NCBI GenBank assembly: GCA_030411725.1
Contig: MU839853.1
Span: forward strand, 1-64,000
DNA from: Echria macrotheca
Lineage: Eukaryota > Ascomycota > Sordariomycetes > Sordariales > Schizotheciaceae
Direction: 5' to 3'
Length of the DNA stretch: 64,000 nt
Shown: piece by piece, positions 43,405 to 55,266 of the stretch
Layout of the letters: the number at the start of each line of letters is the position of its first letter
How positions within the stretch are numbered: the stretch's first letter is position 1
Position numbers and translations under genes: made by a program
The notes under the pieces: generated by a model
Databases searched by the model: none
Seen by the model: the letters and a program-made list of their open reading frames with translations, nothing else
Told to the model about the DNA's origin: nothing

Positions 43405-44813
43405 CAAGGGCCACAAGGTCCTTGATTTTGGGTTGATTTCGTCTGATGATGGTCCTTTAATTCGGGGAAGAGAAATGGTGTCGGTCCCCGGTACCGGGTG
43501 CATGGGTTTCACGTAAAGTGACGCAACGTCCTGAAACTTTACATACCGGTGCTGCTTTGGGACAGAATGGGACGTCGGGGGTGTAAGTGCCGGTGGTGGT
43601 CTGTGTCGGTGTTGTTGAATGTGGAGTTGTGGAGCGTCAGGGTTGCCGGGGAAAGTTGACGCTACACTATTTATTCACAGCAACTGAGCTTGACAGGCGT
43701 GGTTGTCAGCGGCGATGCTTGGCGATCCGCTTTGGTGATGCCACGGCCGCATGGGCACGTCCAACCCCGCATCCAGCTTGGTCGGGGGTCGGCAAGCCTG
43801 AGCGACTCGGAGGAGGAGGGAGTCGTCTTTTGAATTGGTGTTCCATTTCTCTTTGCTCTTGGGCGCGAGCCTTTCGATATCAGTATTCTCGAAGCCAAGC
43901 CATAAAACCAACCGAGATCTTCGGGATCATGTTACACCCGCCTTGCAGGTGGCATTCCTGCATGATGCAGGTTGTCTGGCTCTGGTTCTCTCGCTGGCTG
44001 GGTCAGCCGGCACTCTCAGCTGAGAGCGGAGTGCCAAGTAGGTGCCAAGCCACTTTTTTTTTCGGGGAGGTGAACAAAGTGCTGACACCCCAGAAACCCC
44101 TCAACACAAAACGTGACAAAATGCAAAAGTTCCAGTCGCAAAGATTTCGATCTCTGCCAGCACACAGTCACCGAATGCGCGTTCAGACTTCCGAGACAAA
44201 GCTCACTCGATATTACGCGTCCTGCGCCGGGTCTTCTGCAGCATTGGCGGCCGGCGCTGCAGACATCGGCGATGGCTTCGCGATCAGCAAGTGTGCCTGG
44301 GGTGACAACGCAGATCTCGGGGAGGCCCGAAGGCCAGGGACGTGATGGAGATCCGGGGCTATGCCTGTTGGGGTATGGCGGGATTTTTTCCAGGTGGCCG
44401 AAATAACCAACCGAAGGCTTCCCAGCCAACGACGTGCCTCGCCGACCCCTGTCCGGCTGGAAGACCCTGCATCCATCATGTTGTCTGTCTGCGGGAAGGG
44501 TCCAGGGGCCCACCACTTGGAGGCTGGGAGGCACGGGAACTGCTCGAGGTCGTGAGATGCCGGCGCGCGGCGCGTCAAACCCCACGGCACGTCACCTGCC
44601 CGTGCTGCCTTATCTCTGTGCTGTCTAGGGCCGTCGCCAGGGGCCCCGATGCGGCATGGCGCCGCTGCCAAGCCCCCTGTTCTCGCTTGTTGTTGCTGCT
44701 CTGGTTTTTCCCTTCCTTTTTCTGGTGTTTCTCTTCTTTCCTGTTCACCTGTTTGAAGATCCGGAAGACGACAAGGTTTCTTGTTGTGTTGCGCATTCAT
44801 CAGTGGTCTTGCG
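43405..44813. other. intergenic region
   Basis: About 1.4 kb. Two long overlapping open frames on opposite strands (to 44345 on plus; 44213 and beyond on minus) lack domains and ATG/splice support, so they are treated as chance frames. The last 150 bp are CT-rich and probably form the leader of the glyoxal oxidase gene. Confidence 0.5.
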
Positions 44814-46793
44814 ATGGCACGGCTCAAGCATGCGTCGCCGCTCCTCGCCCTCGTGGGCTCCGTCCTGGCCGCCGACAAGCTGGCGGGAACCTTCAAGATC
44901 ATTGGTGATGCTGGCGTTGGCGCCATGCTCACGATCCAGGCTACTCCAAACACCGTCTTCATCGTCGACAAGACGGAGAAAAATGCGCTCCAAGTCGGCG
45001 GCCACAGTGCCTGGGCGACGGCATACGACCTGCGCACCAACACGATCCGGCCTATGGACATAGCAACCAACACGTTTTGTGCGGCCGGCGTCATCCTCGG
45101 CAACGGGACCATCCTCCACGCCGGCGGCGACATCGCCTCTCAGTATCCGATGGAAGGCATCGACTACAGCATCGATGGTCGGCGACGCCTCCGGCTTCTC
45201 AACCCATGCGACGACGGGAAGTGTGAATGGATGGACAGCCCCACGCTGCTGATGAACTCGCCGCGATGGTATCCCACGCTCGAGGTTCTCGAGGACGGAT
45301 CGAGCATTATTATCGGTGGCTCCGTCACGGGTGCCTATGTCAACCCCGAGGACAACCCGACGTACGAGTACTTTCCATCCCGCGGCGCCGACCGCCCCTT
45401 GGCCCTCCTCGCGCGTACATATCCTCTCAATCTGTACCCTCTCACCTGGCTTCTCCCGGATGGTCGACTGTTCGTCCAGTCCGACTACGAGGCGATCAAT
45501 GTCCGCCACCCCCTGGCTCCCCCCTTATTCGTTCACTACTAACCGAATCTCCTCGTGTAGCTTGACCACGTGAACAACGTCGAACAACCTCTTCCAAACA
45601 TCCCGCACTCATTCCGAGTGTACCCTGCGTCGGCCTCCAACTGGCTGACGCCGCTCACAGCCGAAAACAACTACACACACACGGTCAACTTCTGCGGCGG
45701 TGTGGCCCTGACCAAGGACCAGCTCGTGGGCACCGATACGAGCATACCCAAGCTGGACGTGCTAAAAGTCCCCGCCGACAAATCGTGCACGTCGATCAAC
45801 CCCCTCGATGGGAAGCCGGGCTGGACCGATTTCGATCCGCTGCCCGAGGGCCGGGTCATGGGCAGCGCCCTTATCCTTCCGGACCTCACCATCCTCATCA
45901 TCAACGGCGCTCGCTACGGCACGGCTGGCTACGGCGAACGAGGCAACGCAACCTGGATGACGGCCGGAGCGTCGTACGCCGAGTCGCCCACTCTCACCCC
46001 CATTATCTACGACCCGAAGCGCCCCGAAGGCAAACGGTGGAGCTCCGAGGGCCTCTCGGCGTCCACCATCCCACGCATGTACCATTCGACGGCTATTCTG
46101 CTCAGCGACGGATCCATCTTCGTTTCCGGATCGAACCCCAACTCCGACGTCATCCCGCTGGAGGACAGGTACGGGACCGAGTACCGCGTCGAGAGGTTTT
46201 ACCCGCCCTACTTTGATGGCTCTCGTCGACCCCAGCCAACCGGCCTGCCCGACAGCCTCTCGTACGGTGGCGACCCCTTCACCATCGAGTTGTCCAAGGA
46301 CGACCTCTTCGGCGATACGAAGAACATCGACACCATCATGGTGACATACGTCCGTCCTGGCTACTCGACCCACGCCATCAACTTCTCCCAGAGGGCCATA
46401 AAACTGCAATGGAGCCATAAGCTGCTGGACAATGGCGGCGTCCAGTTGTCAGTTCAGCAACTCCCGTCGCCCACCATCTTCGCGCCCGGTCCTGCCCTAC
46501 TGCACGTTGTCGTGGCCGGCATCCCATCCGAGGGCAAGTTTGTGATGGCCGGAAACGGCAAGATCGGCAAGCAGACGGTCCTCCCGCTCGTCCTTCCGGT
46601 CCCGGACGTGAATTCCTCGTCACCCCAGCCCGGGCCGGCCAGGCCGGTCTCCAACCCCGGCAGCGGCCCTGGCGGCAGCGTCGGCGGTGGTAGTGGTGGG
46701 GACGACAAGTCGGGTGCCGTTTCTCTGCTTGTTGGGTCTCCTGCAGCCCTGACAGCTACTATTCTCCTGGCGCTGGGCTTGGTGCTGTTTTGA
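44814..46793 (+). CDS. GPI-type glyoxal oxidase (copper radical oxidase, AA5_1-like)
   Basis: Predicted 639 residues. Exon 1 is 44814-45500, the intron 45501-45560 (60 nt, weak GTCCGC donor, strong ACTAAC branch point, TGTAG acceptor) and exon 2 45561-46793. It oxidises aldehydes such as glyoxal, methylglyoxal or related alcohols to acids, producing H2O2. Residues 1-19 are a signal peptide. The copper/radical site is complete: Cys89 (TFCAAG) and Tyr153 (RWYPT) form the cross-linked Cys-Tyr cofactor; Tyr403-His404 (RMYHSTA) and His500 (STHAINFSQR) are ligands. The C-terminus has a Gly/Ser/Pro linker and a hydrophobic tail (SPAALTATILLALGLVLF), as expected for a GPI anchor, so it is probably wall- or membrane-bound. 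Such enzymes supply H2O2 for lignocellulose attack or wall morphogenesis. Confidence 0.94.
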
Positions 46794-48850
46794 TGAGGGG
46801 GTGATTTATGAAGTGTGGTTAGAAGAGAAGGAACATTTATGATGTGCATGATAGAGGGGTTATCAGCGACTGCTATTTAATGTTAAGAACCTAATAGTAT
46901 GAAGTAAAATATATAAGTCTGACAAAGTGTTTCAAGCGATCTGTTGGCCCTCCTTGTGCTGTTTGACATTGGGTCTACCTATTCAATCTCGCATATTGAA
47001 ATCTGTTCCTCAACTCCCTAACATCTCCGTCAAACCAGCCCTCCAGGCCTCGTTCACTGGTATGTTTGCCTACTCCAGCCTCCTGCACTCGAATATTACG
47101 CAGAGGGCATGCACATTTGACTACCATTAAGTAGGGCGGTACTTTCGAGCGATTTTCAACCCAACTTCTGTATTCTATGGTGCTACTCCTCATTGAGAAA
47201 GCTCTAACGTCTAGCAGTAGTAGCGAGTGGCAAAGCATCTTGCCTCATATCTAAGCCTCAACCATTTCAGTTCTCATCCGGCATGCCATGGACAGGTGTG
47301 GCTCATTGCAGACATAGACCGACGTAGTTCGTACCACAGACCATCCAGCTCATCCTCAACGGCTCTCCGTTTAGCTTAGCCGGCGCCTGGAGGTAGCTTT
47401 ATCGGGCCGTTGATTCTGTTGGTCAGTCGTGTCCTTTCGGCAAAAACCGAACAAGCTTTCTCTGGGAAGAATCTGCGCCGCGGGCAGAAATCACGACAGG
47501 TATCCGATTGGGCACATTCCGGCCGTTGGTCGCCGTTAAATGATGCATCCATTCCGTTCCGTGTTTGCACCCTCTGTTCAAAAAATTCCCCTGTCAACAT
47601 CCGGCAACAGCCTTCACAAGGCAGACACAAGCAATTATTTGCAAGGTGTTGGCTCACTACCACCGACGTGCCGCAAGGCACTAGCAGTCTTTGGCCTTAA
47701 CCTAAATATCTCATTTACAAGTTGATTGATTCATCGTAGTAGGAAGTCTTCCATACGACACAAACCAGAAGTCTGTCAACCTTGTTCGTTTTGTTGGCCG
47801 GGGTTTCATTTCGGATATATCTTGTGTGAGCGGCGACGAGACGCCAACCGAGAGGAGACTGAAATACGCCTTGCCTTGTTGTATATCGTGACTTTTCGCA
47901 GGAAATCTCGTACGAGGGTCTTTCTGTGTATGTGAATCTAAAGAATTATTCAGAAGATAGGTACATATCCAGAAAAGGGTTTCGTCACTTTCCCACCCAA
48001 GGTAGTGTAGTAGTCGGTGCCTTGTATCCAGATGGTAAGCCAAAGGCGCTCCCAAAGCAGGGCCATCTCCCTGGCATAAATGGCCAACCTCAATTTCAAT
48101 GCTCGTCCGCCTCAAGTACAAGGCGAGGCTTGCTTGGAAACGACCCTGGCTCCGAGTTCATCATTGCTCGAGGTCTGGTTCATCATATGGCTCGCAGGGC
48201 TTCCTTGTCACCACCTCAGTAGTCTTTGATGGGACCAACTGTCCCGAACTTTCTTTCGCACAAGGAAGAACGTCCATGGACCCTGGTAAACCTGGGAAAT
48301 TTTGATGGTGAAGAGCTGAATTCATCGGGGGTACTATTCTCAGCTGAAGAGACTCCGGCTTGAATACAAGTAGGTACATAATGGTTCCACCATTTCAATG
48401 TAGTGCAAAGGCCTTCCTAGTATTGCGTCACAACCAATTCCGATCATCAACGGCCGCTGAAAGGGGCAGAGTCGGCCTAACTTTACCCCGACCGCCCATG
48501 TAGCACGGCGAGTTCTCATTGCAAGGGTTTGCATTTGGCCGCGATGTTCCTCCGTCTTGCTTCTCAATGTCACTGCTGAGCAGGGCTGGTGTCGGGCTCG
48601 GCACAATGGTTGACGGTAACAACAAGGCTTCGTCAAGCTTGGGGGCCGCTTGGGGGCGGTAGCCTTACAAATATGCTGGCAACGTGAAATTAGTCAGACT
48701 GAGCTCAATAGTATATCAAGGGCCTCTTTATAATTGCTGGAATAGTTTCTCGATTATCTTTGTTGTCTCTTGGGGGTTCATTGACAAGACCAAGCATCCA
48801 CAGGATATCAACAACACCGCCGCCGATACACGGCGCATCCACGGTCCATC
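46794..48850. other. intergenic region
   Basis: About 2.1 kb between two plus-strand genes. The first 150 bp are AT-rich and likely contain the terminator/polyadenylation region of the glyoxal oxidase gene. No gene, TATA box or repeat is supported in the rest. Confidence 0.5.
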
Positions 48851-49921
48851 ATGGCATCATCAACACCCAGCACCATTCGCAAGACGGTCATCTCGACCAT
48901 CGTGACCTCCAACACCGACACGTCGAACATTTTCGTGGTATCTGCACCGCCACCTCCTCCTCCAAGTCGCAAAGAAGCCCAGGTCCGCATCCTGTACTCG
49001 GGCTTCAACGGTGCCGACGTGAACATGGCCCACGGCCGCTACCCGTTCCAACGCAAGCCCCCCTTCACACCCGGATACTGCTTTGTGGGCGTTGTCGTTT
49101 CACTTGGCAGTGCCACCTCGGCCGTTCAGCCCGGCGACACGGTGACGGGCGTCACAACCTACGATGCCCAGGCCGAGCTGGCCAACTTTGCGCTCAACTT
49201 GCTCGTCAAAGTGCCCGCCGTGCTTGCCCGTGACGACAAACTCCTCCAGCAGGTCACGGCTCTGTCACTGGACTGGAACACTGCCTATGGTCTCGTGCAC
49301 CAATGCGCCAACGTCCAAGCAGGGCAGAAAGTGTTCATCCACGGCCTGAGCGGTGCGGTTGGCCAGGGACTGCTAGCCTTTAGTCTCCTCCGGGGGGCCG
49401 ATGTATACGGCACAGCATCCGAGAGGAACCATGCTGCACTGGCGAAACAGGGAGTCAAGGCGGCGTACGACTACCGCAACAAGAACTGGATCGAGGCAAG
49501 CAAAAACATCGGTGGGATGGATGTGGTCTTTGACGCGCTGGGCTTTGAGTCCTGGGACGAGTCGTATCAGATTCTTAGTGAGAAGGGATTGCTTGTGGGA
49601 TATGGCGGAAACCAGAGTGCGTTGAATGGCGAGGAGGCAAACAGAAGCCAAGTGCCCTACTTCGCGAAGCTGTGGGCCAAGGGGCTGCTGTCTTCGACGT
49701 TCGGCGGGAAGAGGACGGCGTTTTACTACATCAGCCCCGGGTCGGCGTCGTATCATGAGGGCTTGACGACATTGATGGGAATGTTGGCAGAGGGCAAGAT
49801 TGAGGTGCCCATCAAGGCGGTGTGGAACCTGACCACCGAGGGGCTCAGGGAAGCGCACAGCAGCTGGGGCAAAAGTCGTGGAATGGGATCGCTGCTGATC
49901 CGGATCAGGGGGGTCGAGTAA
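48851..49921 (+). CDS. medium-chain (zinc-independent) quinone oxidoreductase-like protein
   Basis: Predicted 356 residues, single exon, starting at the ATG at 48851. An alcohol-dehydrogenase-like GroES domain fills the first half (VRILYSGFNGADVNMAHGRY, 45-64, then PGYCFVG). A Rossmann domain follows, with the nucleotide-binding motif HGLSGAVGQG at 164-173 and MDVVFDALGFESW further on. No zinc-ligand pattern is visible, so it belongs with NAD(P)H:quinone oxidoreductase/enoyl-reductase-type MDR proteins. These reduce quinones or activated double bonds with NADPH. There is no signal peptide, so it is cytosolic. A run of seven Pro at about 33-39 between the N-terminal strand and the core is a local oddity. 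Substrate unknown; a detoxification or accessory metabolic role is the usual inference for subtelomeric members. Confidence 0.9.
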   Translation: MASSTPSTIRKTVISTIVTSNTDTSNIFVVSAPPPPPPSRKEAQVRILYSGFNGADVNMAHGRYPFQRKPPFTPGYCFVGVVVSLGSATSAVQPGDTVTGVTTYDAQAELANFALNLLVKVPAVLARDDKLLQQVTALSLDWNTAYGLVHQCANVQAGQKVFIHGLSGAVGQGLLAFSLLRGADVYGTASERNHAALAKQGVKAAYDYRNKNWIEASKNIGGMDVVFDALGFESWDESYQILSEKGLLVGYGGNQSALNGEEANRSQVPYFAKLWAKGLLSSTFGGKRTAFYYISPGSASYHEGLTTLMGMLAEGKIEVPIKAVWNLTTEGLREAHSSWGKSRGMGSLLIRIRGVE

Positions 49922-50204
49922 CAGCACAAGGGTGCGCTAGATACCTCTTACCTGGGCGTCGTAGAGCTCGGAATTTCTTAGCTACTAGAGTCTAGGGTTT
50001 TATATTCCGTGAAGTTTGTTCCGTGCGGATATGTCTGCCTTTTTACTTGAGGTACCAATGGCAACCTTCGCGACATCAACGCCGACAGAACAACACAAGT
50101 CCCAAATGCCATCCCCACAACTCCCATCATGTACAGCCGCGGCGCCAGAGAGCGGTGTTTTGCTTTTCCTCCTTCAATTGCAACATGTGTGCCTTCATGG
50201 GTCC

Positions 50205-50980
50205 TCAATTGTAGCCCCTAGCTTGAAGGCGCTGCAAGATGGCAGTCGCGCGAATTTGCATAACCGCCGTAGCAGCCTGCTGTTGGGCTTGCAAAGTTGC
50301 CTGACCTGGGTTGTTATGCGCGGCGAGAGCTGCCTGATAGCCAAAATCCAAGTTCAAACCTGGGTTGTCCAGCTGGTCCGAGATCCACATGAGATCAGTA
50401 GCCAGCTGCTGAGCGGTTACTCCCGCAGGAGCATGGATTCGATACCATTCCCCATCTGTTCGGTTAGTCCGCATTTCAGGTATTCAGAATATGGTCTGGC
50501 GCAGGACTTACTCATATTCTGAGCGAAACGTCCTTGTAAGATGGCCTGCTCAAGGTAAGTACCAGGGTTGACTGCCGCACCGCCACCTGGTGGTAGGTAG
50601 TAGCGAGCTCCAGCTGGCGCTGCTCCGGGTATGTTTGCGCACAGATCGGTATCTCCTGGGCTGGTCTATGTGTCAGAACTGGAGGAATGTCATAGACCCG
50701 AACAGGTAGCCTACGTGAATGTTGGGTTGTGGGTCGTGTAGCGATTATTGTGCCAGTTTCCGTCGCCAAATTTTACATAAAACATCGGACCCCATCCACC
50801 TACGGGAGGATTTGGCGCGAGCTAGACCGTGAAGTAGTGTCAGAAAACAATCCGCAACAAGATGCGTGAGTCTCGAGATGGACTCACATGAATGTCACGC
50901 AATCCATTGGGGCATTCCTGAGGACTGGGGCTGATCATGAAGTAACAAGGGTACTGCTGCGGCTGGGGATTGCCGGCCAT
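50205..50980 (-). CDS. orphan four-exon protein
   Basis: Predicted 199 residues. Exons are 50980-50888, 50821-50715, 50660-50512 and 50455-50205, with introns of 66, 54 and 56 nt, all GT-AG and joining in frame. Sequence features include an N-terminal PQPQQYPCYFMISPSPQECP, an aromatic-rich VGGWGPMFYVKFGDGNWHNN, a Pro/Gly segment GARYYLPPGGGAAVNPGTYL and an Ala/Gln-rich helical C-terminus (QATLQAQQQAATAVMQIRAT). There is no signal peptide and no recognised domain. The model rests on consistent splice sites and amino-acid composition; each exon alone would be too short to believe. It could be a lineage-specific gene. Divergent from the protease gene at 51848, with 867 bp between them. Confidence 0.65.
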
Positions 50981-51847
50981 GATGGGAGACACACAAGAAG
51001 TCGAAGGTCTTGGTGAAATAAAAGCCTTGGCTGCAACGGAAACCTTCTTAAGGACGTGGCCAGGTGAATCTGTTCTGACTGACAGGAAGGCGTCTGATCT
51101 ACTGCTACTTATACATATCATAGGACCACAAACCCATGCATTTAATGCCTGTTCACGCTCCTCTCGACCCGTTCACCTTTCCCCGTGCCAACCAGACAAA
51201 CCCACCACTCTTTAATTGAATCTTGCTGATGCAGGTAACCCTTTCAGGGTGTTCAGCTCGCCACAGGGTACCACTAGTACGGGACTACTGCGGGAACAGT
51301 GGGGGACTGCTGCTGAACTAGTACCACAACATGAATTTAGTTGACTCAGGGCCCTCTCGGTCAGCGAGGAGGCCCACCTTTATTCCTCCTATTCGGCAGT
51401 ATACTTGGCCGGACCGGTCTCGGGGGTAGCCGAGGGCGCATATCAACTGGATCCGGCCGGTCTAGGCCAAGCATTCGGTTGATCGATGCCCGGCATCCCA
51501 CATGATTGCGTACCATCTGCTTCAGCTGAAAACCAATGCTGCTCAGCTGGCGATGGAAAGTGAGCTAAGCTGTTCTGTGATGAGGGGAAGTGCGGGGAAA
51601 TTAACTCGCTGTGGAGAATTCGGCACTTGCCGCACGGCGCCGGGACCTCTCGGTCCCGAGAACCCTGAGAGCTTGCAGTCGAGCAATCGCCCGAGCAGAG
51701 GTGACTTCCCATTCTCAGCCAGATTCATCACTTCGATCGGAAGGCGCGACCTGCTACGACTGGCAGAAACTTCGCAATTGGACTTCAATTTCTTCCACGC
51801 CGCGCGCGATATTTCCATCATGGCAACGCCGCCAATTCCTGCACGCA
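50981..51847. other. divergent intergenic region
   Basis: 867 bp between the orphan gene and the Ulp1-like protease gene. The segment 51233-51340 contains several near-palindromic ACTAGTA/GTACC words, but no clear terminal inverted repeat was found. No gene is supported. Confidence 0.45.
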
Positions 51848-54072
51848 ATGGACGCGACGCCGAACAACGGGCCGCCCTCAGATGTGCCATCCACACCTCG
51901 ACGCCGTCCTCCCCTAGCATCACACTCCGGACAAGAACCTGATGCAGCGGCATCACCATCGCGACAAATTGCCCGTCGAGAGGCGGCGCCTCTGCCTGAC
52001 GTTGTGCCCTTTGTCTCCCCCGACCCCGAAAGATTTCGCGACAAGCTCGCCCACATCGAAGTGGTCGTGGGAATTGCACAGCTCCCCAAAGGCGCATCCG
52101 AGAGAGAGATTCGCGATGATATCACTGAGTCGCTCTCACAGTACGGGCCAAACGAAGCCATTCATGCCCGCACCGAATTCGTTAGCCACCGGTCTACATT
52201 CCGCAAAGCAAACAAGGTGGTCTTCGAGGAGCTGAGCATGGAACAACGCCGCCGTGTAGGTGTCGTGTCCTTCTGGCTGGGCAGTTCCGCTGACGCAGGG
52301 GGTTCCCAGGTCGAGCTACAAGCGTCGCGCGAAAGGCGCACCACTCGGTCCCAGAATATGGAGAGATACTTTACCGAACTGGATAAGCTCTGTGGTTGGC
52401 TATGATCCCAACCACAAGCGGCCCAGGTTTCACCGCTGACACCAAGGGTATATCAGGCGGAAGACATATTTGGCAAGGCGCGGCACGCCTTCCGGCCACC
52501 CCCGAGGCATCGAGCGACCTCATCAAAATCGTCCGGTACATCTCGAATCTCGGGCGTGACCCGAGGACACTGTGGCAAGAGGGGGGCGAGCTTTTCGGGG
52601 TGGACTTTACACGCCGAAAGCTTGATATCGTGTGGAAGGACATAAGGGCTCGCGGAAATCGACAGCGAGGGGTTGTTGGTCTGAGAAGAGAGCCTGCCGG
52701 AGCAGATGAGTCTTCTGAGGAGCCCGAAGCCCCACGCAATCAGCGCGATCACTCCGAGGCCGTTCCGGTATCCGACGACGGCCATGACCAAGAGCTCAGA
52801 GTCGAGGCCGCGCGCTCCGATCCCGCCGAGGTTGGAGACGATCATCCCCTTCCTTTGCAGGAAGACGCACTCGACCACATCTTCAATAGCAGCCCCCCGC
52901 CAAGCCGTGGGCGCAGCCCTATCCAAGATCCCGAGATAAATCGAAGTCACAGTCCAGTGCCTGAACTGGTACTGGGCAGCGATCCTCCAGAATCACCGAT
53001 ATCTCAACCCCCCGCCGCCAAGCGCTTACGAGGTAATGTCGACGCTCCTGTCCCACTCCCTCTGGGTCTTCCCCACGGTGTACATGCAGAGTGCCTGGAG
53101 CCTGGACAACGCTTGTCAGGAACGACGATTCTCTATATCCTCCAACAGATCGTGGCGCTCTGCCCACTTTCGTTCCGCGTCGTCGACCCGCTCCTGCTCA
53201 AGGGCGAACCGCTGCCTTCGCGAGCTGTGAGCGAGCTCATCGAACTGCCTAAGTTCCGCGCGATAATTGCGCCAGTGCATGTCTTCGATTCAGGCGCACA
53301 GCACTGGGCTTTGGCCGTTGTGTCACCGGATTCTGTTCGCATTTTCGACTCCTTTCCGCCTGCCAGTGCCGATGTTGAGCTGCGGGCGAAGCTCTGCGGT
53401 CTTCTCACGACGCTGAATGTGGACGAGAACATCGAGTTCTTGCGTCAGCCGTGTCCACGGCAGATAAACGACTCAGACTGTGGTGTGGCAGTCATTGTCA
53501 ATGCCATTCATATCATCGCCCGGGTGCCCGTCCCAGCCGTGGATGAGTGTGACTATGGTATCTGGCGTCGCGTTTTCATCGCGCTTATCACTCGTGGCTC
53601 GCTTCAGCTGGACTGCCCCGGGGTGCCCATTCTCACTGCCGACGTTCTGCCCCCGAGGTTGTGCACTCTTCCCCCTCAATTCACCATCGCTGAATACCGC
53701 GCATGGCAACAAGAGCAGGCGAAGACAGTTGAGTCCCAGTTCGAAGAGCTTCTCGTTCCCCGACGGCGTATTGCAGAAAGTTTGGAGAACGTGATCGAGG
53801 TCCTGGACGCGCTGCTCGCGTCAACGTCGGAGAGTGGTCGGCGATTTCCCGGAATCTCGTTTACCGAACTCGACCTCCAGATCAACATTTGCACTACTGG
53901 CCTGATGGCGGATGCTGACAACTACGGCGTAGCAAGCCCCGAGTTCGAAAAGCGCTCGACGCGGCTCCATCGATTGCGGGGTTTGGAGGCACGTCGCCAG
54001 GATGCACTAGACAGGATCATGGAGCTTTATGAGAAGATTGAGGGGGGTCTGCATGATCTTGGAAGAGAATAG
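51848..54072 (+). CDS. Ulp1/SENP-like C48 cysteine protease domain protein
   Basis: Predicted about 720 residues in two exons: 51848 to 52394 (or 52391) and 52457-54072. The intron has a CCGCTGAC branch point and ATCAG acceptor; either donor keeps the frame. The protease domain lies at about 395-560 with the catalytic set in order: His in AQHWALAVV (about 465), Asp in VRIFDSF (about 480), Gln in CPRQINDSDCG (about 518) and Cys in the same motif (about 524). The N-terminal half holds two small helical segments (SDLIKIVRYISNLGRDPRTLW; RKLDIVWKDIRARG) and a disordered acidic/Ser-Pro stretch. The C-terminus is helical, possibly coiled coil. Ulp1 enzymes cut SUMO from conjugates, but in fungi similar proteases also occur in DNA transposons. 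No transposase or inverted repeat is seen here, so mobility is unproven. Confidence 0.82.
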
Positions 54073-55266
54073 CGGTTATGTTGTTGTATTTTGAGACTTT
54101 TTGACAGAAGAACCTGCTATACCTGATCCCCACAATGTTCCCGGGAGGTTGTACGCATATATAGGAGTCTTGCTTGGTCCAGTTTTCGTGCTTGGAGCCG
54201 GGCAAGTTTTACGAACCAACCAAACAAACAACCTGTTCGCTGTTTTGGTTCGGTTGGCTGACAAGGCTAAAACTATATACACAATACGATAAAGACATGG
54301 CTTCGATTGCGATTTCACCGTAGATGTGATGGTAAGGAAATAGTCCACAGCCCGGGAGTTGCGGAAGCGTCATCGAGAACTTGGAGCCTGATCAATTAAA
54401 GTTGTGGGTCAGGCATCAATTCAGGCCCACTTTCTCCGTGCTTTTTTAGGGAACTCAAGTTCGTACTTTTAACTAGAGCTTGCTGAATAAACCACTTATT
54501 ATTACTGATGAATTATGCTTTTGATTGGGTTGAAGGCCTGCGTTAGGCTCTGGGACACTACGAGACCGCAATTGTCTGTTCCCTTGCCGTTACGCGCCGG
54601 ATGGTTTGTGCAATTCGTCGACAATGCTCCTTGGGGCATTGAATGTGACACTGGCAACTATTATCTAAAAGTCCCAGTAAGACGTCCCGTGGTCTGCGGG
54701 CTGGTTCAGGTGGATGGCCGAGTTAAGACGAAAATTGAAATACATCGTCCAGCCGGTTTAGGGTAGAATGAGTGGGCGGTGCAACTCGACATGTCAAGCC
54801 GAGGGCGACCGAGGGCATCGGCGGGAAGGCCGGTTCTCTTTCCCTCTTCGCGGCTCGGAACGGTGAACTTCGGGGAACTGCATGTCGTGGTCATGAAGCT
54901 CGCCAATGAGCCCGTTGGGATGCAGTCCAAGGGCAGGTCGGCTATTCGAGTCCTCCCAAATATGACGGGCTTGGATTCATCTTCCTTGTCGCAGAACCAG
55001 ATCTGTTTCGCAGAGAATTTCTTGTTACCGCATTGAACCGGACCCGTGTCGTGGTCTTGTACCTAAATATAGCAGCGGAAGGGCACTGAAGTTGAAGATT
55101 GATACCCGGGCTCACTGAATAAAACCATCGACTTTGACCTCTATTCAGCTCTATCAATGTATGTTTCTAACACTATTGGTACAATTTGCTATAGATACAC
55201 TTTATATGCTATACACCTGTAGGAAAAGGGCTTCATCTTTGCTGTACCCGGGTATCCATTCTCATC
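54073..55266. other. intergenic, convergent 3' flanks
   Basis: About 1.2 kb between convergent genes. Open frames of up to 85 codons show no recognisable features. AT-rich patches occur at 54420-54520 and 55130-55220. Confidence 0.45.

Noticed and set aside
43587..45133. Long overlapping frames on both strands (252 and 306 codons)
   Set aside because: The minus-strand frame runs antisense to the glyoxal oxidase exon, and both lack ATG context, domains and introns; high GC explains the open length.
52402..52405. ATGA stop-start overlap suggesting translational coupling
   Set aside because: A consensus intron with a good branch point joins the two frames, so one spliced gene is simpler in a fungus.
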